DNA of 64,000 nucleotides. Source: CAYUNT01 sp964446285 (GTDB taxonomy: Bacteria; Sumerlaeota; Sumerlaeia; SLMS01; CAYUNT01). The stretch's first letter is position 1. Each line of letters begins with the position of its first letter. The notes under the pieces were generated by a model. The model made no database searches. It worked only from the letters and a program-made list of their open reading frames with translations, and was not told the DNA's origin. This document shows positions 7,400-15,793 of this stretch, in pieces. The position numbers and the translations under genes were made by a program. The stretch covers positions 1 to 64,000 of the forward strand of contig CAYUNT010000001.1 in assembly GCA_964446285.1 (NCBI GenBank), read 5' to 3'.

Positions 7400-9200
7400 A
7401 TGAATGTTTTATCCGCATGTTTTCCGCGCCGTCCGGCCTTGCGAAGCGTGCCAATCCTGGCCGTTGCGCTGATTCTGGCCGCCTTGCTGCCGCAGCCAGC
7501 GGCCGCTCAACAAACACTCGCGGACGCCGATTGGTTCGTCCGTCCGCTCGGCGACGGCGTAATTTGGCGCCACTACCTTTTTGACAACCTCTTTGGCGGC
7601 AAACAAAGCGTCAGCTATTTGGAAATCAACCTCAACAATCCCAATGTGTCTGTGGAAATTCCGTATCTGGCGGCGTCGCGCCAGAAAACCAGTTCGATGA
7701 TTTCCGAGCAGTTCCCCGGCGCGGCGGGCGGTATCAACGGCACGTATTTTGACACGACAGGAACCGGCGGACATCGCACGTATCTGCGTGTGGCGAATAC
7801 GGTAATCCCGCCCGGGGGAACGCTTTTTTCCGCGTGGGGATATGAAGCGGCACTGGTCATGGATGCCACGGGAGCGGTTTCGATCGTCGAAAAACCCACC
7901 GGAGGATGGGCCAATGATACGACACACCCGGACATTATCGCTTGCGGCCCCTCGCTGGTTGTCGCGGGCGTAATTCCCTCGGCGGATTTGACGGCGATTG
8001 GCTCGCATTGCACAAGCCGCCATCCGCGCAGCGCTGTCGGAACTACAGCGGATAACAAACTCATCCTCCTCACCGTGGATGGGCGCACGGATATGGCGCT
8101 GGGCATGACGTGCGAGGAATTGGCCAATACGCTGTCGCAGCTGGGCTGCACAAACGCCTACAACCTCGATGGCGGCGGCTCGACAACGCTCTGGGGCCGG
8201 GGCGAGTTGTATAATGGCGTCTTAAATTATCCTTCGGACAACGGCGCCTATGACCATGCGGGCGAACGTTCGTGTTCGAATGCCATCGCCGTTGTCGCCC
8301 CCACGGTCACTCCGTTGCCCTGGGACGCGCGCCTGACGGGAAAATCCTTTTCGGGAACTATGAATGCGGAGGCGTCGCAAACCGTATCGCTCACCTATCT
8401 GAACAACGGCTCGCAGACATGGACGGCGGCTGACACGAAGCTCGTTCTGGCGCGTCCGGACACGCGAACCAGCGCGCTGCAGGACACGGCGTCGTGGCCC
8501 AGCGCCTCGCAACCAGCCGCGATGACCCCTGCCACCGTTGCGCCGGGTCAGAGCGCGACTTTCAGCTTCAAAATCAAAGCCCCCGCCGTGAGCACTACGA
8601 CGGTTTACAACGAACATTTCAAACTGACGCAAACTGGGGTGGGGCGCATTGGCCCGGCGGACAGCGAAGCCTGGATGCACATCATCGTTGAACCGCCAGC
8701 AACCGGAGGNNNNNNNNNNGGCGAGTTTTATTGTGGAAAGCCGCAGCGGCGGACAAAACTACGCCTGGTATAGCGATAACGGCATGGCGGATTCGGGAAC
8801 CAATTGCACGGCTCCGGGCGCCACGGGCAATATCGGAATGCGCTATGGTTCGACCTTCCGAAGCATCGCAGGGGCCAAAACCGCCACCGTAGCCCCGAAT
8901 TTTCCCGGTGCGGGTAACTATAAAGTCTATGTGGCCTGGGGCCAAGCCAGCAACCGGCGCGCTTCTATTACTTACAAGGTAATGCATGCGGGCGGGACGG
9001 ACAAATTCATTATCGACCAATCGACAGTGTCCAATGTGTGGATTCAAATCGGGACAGCGCCTTTCTATTTCAACGTTGGATACACCGGCACGCTCGTGAT
9101 GACGAACGAAGACATCGACGAAAGCGGATCGATGTATTTCGGCGCGGCAAAATTCGAGTTCGTGCCGGACGCCTCGGTGGAAGACTGGATGCTGTATTAG
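7400..9200 (+). CDS. Secreted phosphodiester glycosidase (NAGPA domain) with golvesin-like C-terminal domain; broken by a 10-N gap
   Basis: A signal peptide (RSVPILAVALILAALL, then QPAAAQQ) precedes a NAGPA-type phosphodiester glycosidase domain, with NGTYFDT, the CGPSLVV stretch and the diagnostic NLDGGGSTTLW. Family members remove sugars from phosphodiester-linked glycans, by analogy with the mammalian mannose-6-phosphate uncovering enzyme. An Ig-like segment of about 100 residues follows. A 10-base N run at 8710-8719 then interrupts the gene. Beyond it the reading frame shifts, and FIVESRSGGQNYAWYSD through MYFGAAKFEF resembles the beta-sandwich golvesin/Xly carbohydrate-binding-like domain. 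I treat the two parts as one gene with missing sequence. AAGGAG lies upstream of ATG 7400. A hairpin terminator follows. Exported; substrate unknown. Confidence 0.8.
8710..8719. other. Assembly gap (10 N)
   Basis: Ten unknown bases fall in a Pro/Gly linker of the phosphodiester glycosidase gene. The upstream and downstream halves of the protein are in different frames across it, so the real missing length is not 10 as written (or an indel is hidden there). Confidence 0.95.
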
Positions 9201-9227
9201 GAAGAGTTGAGGGCCAGAAAGGGAATC

Positions 9228-9298
9228 ACCGCGGAGACGCGGAGATACGCAGAGAATTTTTTCGAGTTCTCCGCGCCTCGGCGTCTCTGCGGTTTTTT
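9228..9298 (+). terminator. Inverted repeat ending in a T-run; likely terminator
   Basis: The arms ACCGCGGAGACGCGGAG and CTCGGCGTCTCTGCGGT form a long imperfect hairpin followed by TTTTTTA. It starts 28 bases after the stop of the phosphodiester glycosidase gene. The sequence resembles the ACCGCAGAGACGCAGAG repeat family that I recall between genes in several phyla, so it may be both a repeat and a terminator. Confidence 0.7.
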
Positions 9299-9466
9299 AT
9301 TTTCCGCAGGGTTGCAGCGGATGGCTCCATTCCACAGCGGCGGTTCGGGCCTCGCTTGACACCGCCCAAGCCTCCGCCTTATGTTTCGCGCCGCCGGATG
9401 CGATGTGAGCGGATGGTGCATGTCATCCGAAATCATCCGGATCATTTCTTCGGGAGGTGGATTCCC

Positions 9467-10714
9467 GTGGCCAAGAAGCTTTCCGTTCGCGATCTGGACG
9501 TTCAGGGCAAGCGTGTATTTTGCCGTGTGGATTTCAATGTATCGCTCAAGAAGGGCGCGATTTCCGACGACACACGCATCCAGTCATCGCTGAAAACCAT
9601 TAAATTCCTGCTCGATAAGGGCGCGCGGCTGATTCTCGCTTCGCACCTCGGGCGTCCCGCGGGCGCGGTCGTTCCCGAAATGTCGCTCAAGCCCGTGGCC
9701 CAGCGCCTGGGCGAACTCATCGGCAAGCAGGTGAAACTGGCGCCCGATTGCGTCGGCGCGGAAACCAAAGCGCTGGCGGACGCGCTCAAGCCGGGCGAAA
9801 TCCTCCTTCTCGAAAATACGCGCTTCCATAAGGAAGAGGACGAAAAGGCTGACAAGGAAACCAAGAAATTCTCCGCGGCGCGCGATGAGTTCTGCAAACA
9901 GATGGCGGCGCTGGCGGATGTGTATGTGAACGACGCCTTCGGCACGGCGCACCGCGATCACGTTTCGACGTGCGGAGTCGCGAAAATCCTCAAACCGGCC
10001 GCAATGGGCTTCCTGATTGAGGAAGAATTAAAGGCTATGAGCGTCGTGCGTGAAAATCCGGCGCACCCGTATGTGGTCATCCTCGGCGGCGCGAAAATCA
10101 GCGACAAGATCAAGATCATCGACAGTTTTGCGGACCGCGCTGACGTCCTGATGATCGGCGGCGGCATGGCCTATACGTTCCTCAAGGCGCAGGGCAAGGA
10201 AATCGGCAAGTCTATCCTTGATAAATACGAGGAATCCAAGCCGAAAGCCGAAAAAGTCCTGGAGAAAACAGGCGAAGGCAAAAAGTGCCAGTTGATGCTG
10301 CCAGTGGATGTGCTTGCGGCGGACAAATTCGATTTCAAAGGCGATACAGACGCGGATGCGAATGTCTGCGTGGTTCCGTCGGATAAAATCCCGGCCAATT
10401 GCGAGGGGCTGGACATCGGCCCCATCAGCACGGCTCGATTCATCAATGTGATTCAAACAGCGAAAACCATTGTGTGGAATGGCCCGGTGGGTGTGTTCGA
10501 GAAAGACCGCTACGCGGCGGCTTCGCGGGCAATCGCACAGGCCGTGGCGCTGTCGAAAGCCTACACAGTCGTGGGCGGCGGCGATTCGATTACGGCCATG
10601 AACAAGTTCGGACTGGAAGGCCGTTTCGGACACGTATCGACGGGCGGCGGCGCGTCGCTCGAATACCTCGCCGGCATGAAACTCCCCGGCATCGACGCCA
10701 TTCAGGAAGCCTGA
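9467..10714 (+). CDS. pgk: Phosphoglycerate kinase
   Basis: Pgk (415 aa) converts 1,3-bisphosphoglycerate and ADP to 3-phosphoglycerate and ATP. Seen in order: CRVDFNV with substrate-binding residues, ASHLGRP, LLLENTRFH, NDAFGTAHR, VILGGAKISDKI, MIGGGMAYTF, WNGPVGVFE and the C-terminal nucleotide loop GGGDSITA. The GTG at 9467 is preferred: GGGAGGTGG lies just upstream and AKKLSVRDLDVQGKRV matches the usual N terminus, whereas the upstream open frame runs into the intergenic repeat. Length is normal. It is probably a single-gene unit, with a terminator before it and a repeat-rich gap after it. Confidence 0.96.
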   Translation: MAKKLSVRDLDVQGKRVFCRVDFNVSLKKGAISDDTRIQSSLKTIKFLLDKGARLILASHLGRPAGAVVPEMSLKPVAQRLGELIGKQVKLAPDCVGAETKALADALKPGEILLLENTRFHKEEDEKADKETKKFSAARDEFCKQMAALADVYVNDAFGTAHRDHVSTCGVAKILKPAAMGFLIEEELKAMSVVRENPAHPYVVILGGAKISDKIKIIDSFADRADVLMIGGGMAYTFLKAQGKEIGKSILDKYEESKPKAEKVLEKTGEGKKCQLMLPVDVLAADKFDFKGDTDADANVCVVPSDKIPANCEGLDIGPISTARFINVIQTAKTIVWNGPVGVFEKDRYAAASRAIAQAVALSKAYTVVGGGDSITAMNKFGLEGRFGHVSTGGGASLEYLAGMKLPGIDAIQEA

Positions 10715-10860
10715 CGTCTGGCGAAGGGTTGGGAATCGGCGCAAGGCACGAATTCACAGGCACTCGGTGCGCCCGCTCTCCAGCCGGGAAGCCTTTCAAA
10801 AAAGCCTGAATTCGGCTCGCATTTCCCTCCTCTCTTCCGTCCGCCAAACACCTGACTCTC

Positions 10861-11167
10861 AAGGGCGCATTCGCGGCCTGACGTCACTTATTGATCTTCA
10901 CACAATCACTTGACGGATATTCCATCGAGTGGCGGCGCTTGGAATGATACTAGGATCAGGGGGATTCCAAAGCATCACGTCCACAAGCGCCGGAGGCGCA
11001 ACATGTTTATAGCCACGCCCCCACCAAATAATTGCAAGCCCAAGCGGGGCGACATGCCGCTCCTCTGGAGCTGCGGGTATTCGTGAATAACGACGCTATA
11101 AACATGCCGCTCCTACGGAGTTAAACCGTGTAAAGTCCTTCTGTGAAGATCAATTGAATGCGCCCTT
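10861..11167. repeat. Inverted-repeat-bounded intergenic element (about 307 bp)
   Basis: The ends are inverted copies of two blocks: AAGGGCGCATTC (10861-10872) against GAATGCGCCCTT (11156-11167), and ATTGATCTTCACA (10890-10902) against TGTGAAGATCAAT (11142-11154). Inside, CATGTTTATAG near 11003 is inverted against CTATAAACATG near 11096. The phrase CATGCCGCTCCT occurs twice in direct orientation (about 11053 and 11103), followed by CTGGAGC or ACGGAGT. No gene is present. It looks like a non-autonomous mobile or REP-type element; function unknown. Confidence 0.65.
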
Positions 11168-11229
11168 TTCGCCTGATTGCGGCTATTTTCTGGCGTCTCG
11201 TTCCCCACCCTCCGCCACGGCGCATTGCC

Positions 11230-12870
11230 TTATGGCACAAGCAAATGCGCCTCGATGGCGTATCCCATGCTTTTCGCCCGGAATACTCGGGATTTTTGTA
11301 TTGGGAATTTAGTTGCCAGAAGATCGGGATTTACCTGCCACGGATAGCGAGAGGTAATTACGAGAATTTTTTTGCCCTCGCGGCGATAGTAGTGTGTGAT
11401 AGCCGGAAAGGTGTCGCCGTTCCCGTCTTCAAACACCTGAAATTGTTTATGAACGAATCCGGCCCAGGGCCATGCAAAGGCATTGCGCTCTGGATAGGTC
11501 GAGCAAATAGCGGCGTCAGGATGATAGGTTTCCGCATAGCGAGCAGCGCGGACCAAAGCGGCTGAATACTCCGTGTAGCCCAGGTGGCTAAGGCCTGTGG
11601 CCTTCAGGTATCGGCTCAAAGCCGGAGAAAAGGAGGTGCAGCGGTCCACCCAGGTGTTTTTCCATCGAACCGCGAAGCCCGCGCCAAGAATGAGAAGAAT
11701 CGCAAGGGCCACGGGCTTTAAAATCCGCGGGGACCGCGCCGCACAACGCCACAGAGCGGCAGAAAAACCCAAATACAACATGGGATAAAGAGGCAGGTAA
11801 TATGTCACGAGGTTGCCCTCGGTCCGAATGCTGAAAAAAATGACCATTACCAGCGTGGGAATGCAGGCAGCGGCCCAGAACAGACCGGCGGCGCCGCGTC
11901 CCCGCCGGCCGCCCAAGGACGCTTGAAATGGCTTCTGTCCCGGCGAAGGCGCTCTTTGGGGGAGGAAGCCTTGCGCTAGAAGAAATGCAAGTGAAAACGC
12001 AGCCAGGATATACAATTCGCAGCACATCAAAAATTTGTCCCACGCCATCATCTTGAAATTGGCCGCCAACCCCGCCAAAGAATCGGGAAGGTTCATTTGA
12101 TGCGCCATCTGATAGTTGGGAGAAAGCAGATAGTGTCCAGTCATCCACCGCCTGGCCAGGCAAAACAAAGCAAAAACAAGAGGAGCCGCGGAAAATAACG
12201 CCGCGCTCCGAAAGAGTGCGCCGATGCGCCTGCTCCAGGGCTGGAAACGCAAGGCCCAGGCCGTCCAGATTGCATCGGCCAGAAATAAGCCAAAAGCGAA
12301 AATGACACCGGTCGCCTTAAACAATGCCAAGGCGGACAAGCAGAATACAAAATGCACAGGCTTGCGCCTTGCCTGATAATAAAAGGCCATTACAAATGCG
12401 GCCAGCGAAGGAATGTTCAGCTGAATCATGGCCGCGCTGGAGACAAACATGCCGTTGCACAAGAGAAGCGCAGCCGCGGAAATCCCCTCCGCATATCCAA
12501 AGAAATAGCGCCCAAGTTTGAAGGTATAGAGCAGTCCCAAGGCGGAGAAGGCCAAGGTTGGCAGATGAGGCCACGCCATGCGGACTCCAACGACCTTCCA
12601 GCCCGCGGCTATCAAGGCCGGAAACAGATACGGATGCCCCGGGTCGCTGTTTTGTAAAAAGTCCGGATCGCTTCCTCTGTAATGGCCATGAAGAATGCGA
12701 TAAGCGGTATTGCATACGATGTAAAGGTCATCGCCCGCTGGCGGAAGCGCGGCCTCCTTGTGCAATAAGGCAAATAATAGAAGGAAAAACGCCAAAAACA
12801 ATCCGGCGTCGGAATACAAGGCACGACCTATTGTGTTAAACCTATGGATAACTGCGCGCGCGAAATGCAT
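11230..12870 (-). CDS. GT39/PMT-like integral membrane glycosyltransferase
   Basis: This 546-aa protein has about ten hydrophobic segments. Its N-terminal layout fits the ArnT/PMT (GT-C) superfamily: a first membrane segment (AGLFLAFFLLLFALL), then an acidic loop with PAGDDLY, where GT-C enzymes carry a catalytic acidic residue. The C-terminal soluble part contains ICSTYPERNAFAWPWAG and ITSRYPW. Such enzymes move a sugar from a polyprenyl-phosphate donor to a lipid, protein or glycan on the outer face of the membrane; donor and acceptor are not deducible. It is followed on the same strand side by YfhO- and GT39-type neighbours within the window, suggesting surface glycosylation. The ATG has no clear ribosome-binding site. 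Confidence 0.65.
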   Translation of the reverse strand: MHFARAVIHRFNTIGRALYSDAGLFLAFFLLLFALLHKEAALPPAGDDLYIVCNTAYRILHGHYRGSDPDFLQNSDPGHPYLFPALIAAGWKVVGVRMAWPHLPTLAFSALGLLYTFKLGRYFFGYAEGISAAALLLCNGMFVSSAAMIQLNIPSLAAFVMAFYYQARRKPVHFVFCLSALALFKATGVIFAFGLFLADAIWTAWALRFQPWSRRIGALFRSAALFSAAPLVFALFCLARRWMTGHYLLSPNYQMAHQMNLPDSLAGLAANFKMMAWDKFLMCCELYILAAFSLAFLLAQGFLPQRAPSPGQKPFQASLGGRRGRGAAGLFWAAACIPTLVMVIFFSIRTEGNLVTYYLPLYPMLYLGFSAALWRCAARSPRILKPVALAILLILGAGFAVRWKNTWVDRCTSFSPALSRYLKATGLSHLGYTEYSAALVRAARYAETYHPDAAICSTYPERNAFAWPWAGFVHKQFQVFEDGNGDTFPAITHYYRREGKKILVITSRYPWQVNPDLLATKFPIQKSRVFRAKSMGYAIEAHLLVP

Positions 12871-13021
12871 GGAAAGGCTTTACCACACTTTTTCTACTGG
12901 GCACTCGCCAGATATTTGTTCATCTCAGACCTGAAAAATGGCGCTCATGCAACCGGACCTGCCCAAAATCGAGACCCTGTCGAATTGGCTCGAATAGCGC
13001 CCTCTCTGATTCGATTGTCTT

Positions 13022-15700
13022 CTATGCCTCTTCTTCCATGCGAGCGGAATAATCAGGCAAATGGCGGAAGTCGTCCTTCGAATGGATGAGGCTCCGCGTA
13101 ATAAGTCCCAGTGCCGCCACAACCCAAAACGCCAGCGCGGAAAGGGAAATCGCCGCGCCTGGGAGAAGCATTCGCGGGCGGTAGGACAATTCCACGCGGT
13201 GTTTTCCTGTCGGAAGCGCCAAGCCGGTGAGGAGCGCATTGACACGATGGAGAGGCGCGGGGCTGCCGTCCACCAAGGCGCGCCAGCCGGGGAAAAATGG
13301 CTCGGCGAAAACGACAAACGCCTCTCCGTCAGACTCGACGCGGGTGCGGAATCGGTTGGGGCCGCTCCAGCGAATGGGGCCAATGCGCGCCTGCGAAAAC
13401 TCGCTGTCGGCGCGGCGGGCAAGATCAGGGGGAATTGGGCCTGAGAATACGGCTTCCTCAAACGGATTGAAATCCGATGCCGAATTGTAGAGCCATCCGC
13501 AGGTTCGCAGCAGGGCTTCGCTTGGGTTTTGCGAATCGCTGGCGCTGACAAGGCGGCGGACGCTCCAGGCGGGCGGCAGGCAATTGCGATTTTCGTATAA
13601 TTTTATATGCGAGCGAGCCAATACGTCCGCCATTGCGTTTGTATTGGCAGATGCGCGGCGCGCGGCCTCGATGTCCGCATCCAAAGGAATTTCCACGTAA
13701 GAAGGCGCTTCGCCATTTTTGCCGCCATTCATTCCATCGGCGCGCGAATTCCAGGGGGCGCGGACGGATTCGAGCAAGGCGGCCACGCGCCCGCCTTCGC
13801 CTGAATCTGAATTGGCAACAACTAAATACCGGATATTGAACATGCTGAGAATGCGGTTGTCGCGAATCATGAAGTCCAAATTGTTAATGAGTCCTGTGCT
13901 GCCCGTTCCGAAAAGCACGGCGAGTTCGGCAGGAAACAAAGGGCCATAGCCTGAGTAACTTCGCGCGCGATGAGGCAGGTGCGTGCTAGGCGCAAGATTG
14001 AGGAAGTCGCGCTCCTGGCAAACGGGATACAACCGGAAGGCGTCGAAATCGCCCGCCGTGCGCCGCATGGCCTGCAAGACCGGATGCGTTTGCGTATCTA
14101 GCCAGAGGGCGCGATCGCGATAGGCGTTGAATCGCCAGAAAATCCATGAGGATTCCGTCAAAAAGGCCAGCAGAATAAGGGAAAGCGCGGCCCTGCGTAT
14201 CGCGGGGCGTCTGGTCCACGCATTCAACAGGAAGAACAGAGCTGTCGCCGCCGCAATCGCCACTGGGATTAAATAAAACCGTCCGGCGGCAGAAAAATGC
14301 CCGGCCCAAATGCCGGAATGATTTGAATGGGCAACGGACCAAATTCGCCAGCCGGCAATTGCAGCCGCCGCCGCGACCGCTGTTGCGCTAATCGCAATAA
14401 TCCAAAGCCATGCTTCATTTTTGCGCTCATCACGGCTGGCATAACTGCGCAGATGGCGCGCCATGGCCCAAAGATGATGTGCGCCAATCCCGGCAAGCGC
14501 GGCGAGACAAAAATCTGTCAGCAAAAGCCATCGCCCCGGAACGCGAAACGAATTGATTACGGGAATGTGATAGAGAATCCGGCATAGCGGCGTGGCCGCC
14601 CCCAGCGCCGCCACAAATCCGAATACACCCAAAACGGCAAGCCCCATCAGCAAATTCCGCCGACGCCACTGCCTTGTCCCCCGCCTGCTCCTCCACCTGC
14701 TCCTCCACCCTCGCAAGGAAAGCACAAGCGCCAGCGCGGCCAGCACAGGCGCAGCCAAACCCATCCAGCCCGAGAATTCGTTCACGTATCCTTTGGCGGC
14801 CAAAGGGAAAAACAAAATGGGGATTTGCGAAACCGGGAGCGGCAATATGGAAAAATCCTCGAAGGAAATTGCGGCGCGATGCGTATGCGGAATGAAGTCT
14901 AGCGTAAGGAGCAAAGGTAGCGCGGCGATGGCAAGTGCCCAAAATGCGGCTCCCAGCGCCCCGCCCAAAACCATGATTTTAGAGGCAATTGTCGCAGTGA
15001 TTTTTGCCGCAATTTTCCTCTTGGCCTTATCCCGCGCGCCGCTGTTTGGCGAAACGAGCCACGCCAGCGCGAATCCACCCGCGAGGATGCCTGCCATCGC
15101 CGCTGCCTGCATGTAACCAGCCAATAAAATGGCAGCGGTGATTCCAGCCAGCCAAAGCAAATCGCGCGGGCGGCGCGCCTCCAGCCATCCGGCCAGCGCG
15201 GCCAGCGCTCCGGGCGCAAGACAAACGGCTGGAAAATGCGATACATGGCCGCTTTTGGCCGCCAGATGTCCGCATCCCATATAGAAAACCGCCGCGGCGA
15301 ACTGTCCAAATCGCCCGGCGCCCAGGCGCGACACAAGCCACGCCATCAGCCATCCCGCCATCACGAGATGGAGGAGCAAATTGGCCTTCATGGCTGCGAT
15401 TGGCGGCAACAGCCAATACAACAGCAGATTGGGCGGATAGAAGCAGCCGTATTGCATGGTCGCCGCGCCGGGAGATCCGAAAAAGGAATGCCGATTCCAG
15501 AATGGAATGCGCCCTTCGGCCATCCAGCGCGCCTGATAAATATGCTCGCTAAAGTAGGCGATAGTCAGGTCGCCAGCGGGCAATCCAGGCGGAAACCAAA
15601 GCCCTGCCTGCAAAATCGCGGCGGCAGCGGCAATCAGCGCGGCCAGAATCAGGCGAGTGCGAATGGGGCGCGAGCGAATGAGGTGGTGTGGGATGGGCAT
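13022..15700 (-). CDS. YfhO-family polytopic membrane protein
   Basis: This 892-aa protein has an N-terminal membrane segment, a first loop with WMAEGRIPFWNRHSFFGSP, about a dozen hydrophobic helices, then a roughly 300-residue soluble part. The end FFPGWRALVDGSPAPLHRVN followed by LPTGKHRVELSYRP is the typical YfhO C-terminal signature, and a last membrane helix follows. YfhO proteins of Gram-positive bacteria take part in glycosylation of teichoic or lipoteichoic acids; in other phyla they are GT-C-like proteins of unknown acceptor. A second YfhO-like gene lies at about 20 kb on the other strand. The ATG at 15700 lacks an evident Shine-Dalgarno sequence. The assignment rests on the signature and topology; the substrate is unknown. 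Confidence 0.8.
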   Translation of the reverse strand: MPIPHHLIRSRPIRTRLILAALIAAAAAILQAGLWFPPGLPAGDLTIAYFSEHIYQARWMAEGRIPFWNRHSFFGSPGAATMQYGCFYPPNLLLYWLLPPIAAMKANLLLHLVMAGWLMAWLVSRLGAGRFGQFAAAVFYMGCGHLAAKSGHVSHFPAVCLAPGALAALAGWLEARRPRDLLWLAGITAAILLAGYMQAAAMAGILAGGFALAWLVSPNSGARDKAKRKIAAKITATIASKIMVLGGALGAAFWALAIAALPLLLTLDFIPHTHRAAISFEDFSILPLPVSQIPILFFPLAAKGYVNEFSGWMGLAAPVLAALALVLSLRGWRSRWRSRRGTRQWRRRNLLMGLAVLGVFGFVAALGAATPLCRILYHIPVINSFRVPGRWLLLTDFCLAALAGIGAHHLWAMARHLRSYASRDERKNEAWLWIIAISATAVAAAAAIAGWRIWSVAHSNHSGIWAGHFSAAGRFYLIPVAIAAATALFFLLNAWTRRPAIRRAALSLILLAFLTESSWIFWRFNAYRDRALWLDTQTHPVLQAMRRTAGDFDAFRLYPVCQERDFLNLAPSTHLPHRARSYSGYGPLFPAELAVLFGTGSTGLINNLDFMIRDNRILSMFNIRYLVVANSDSGEGGRVAALLESVRAPWNSRADGMNGGKNGEAPSYVEIPLDADIEAARRASANTNAMADVLARSHIKLYENRNCLPPAWSVRRLVSASDSQNPSEALLRTCGWLYNSASDFNPFEEAVFSGPIPPDLARRADSEFSQARIGPIRWSGPNRFRTRVESDGEAFVVFAEPFFPGWRALVDGSPAPLHRVNALLTGLALPTGKHRVELSYRPRMLLPGAAISLSALAFWVVAALGLITRSLIHSKDDFRHLPDYSARMEEEA

Positions 15701-15793
15701 TTATTGATTGGATGCAAGCAAACCTGTCTGCGTTTAGGGCCAGGTGGAACGGATAGAGTGGATTTTCTATGTCCTGCGCAGTTGCTGCGGCGA

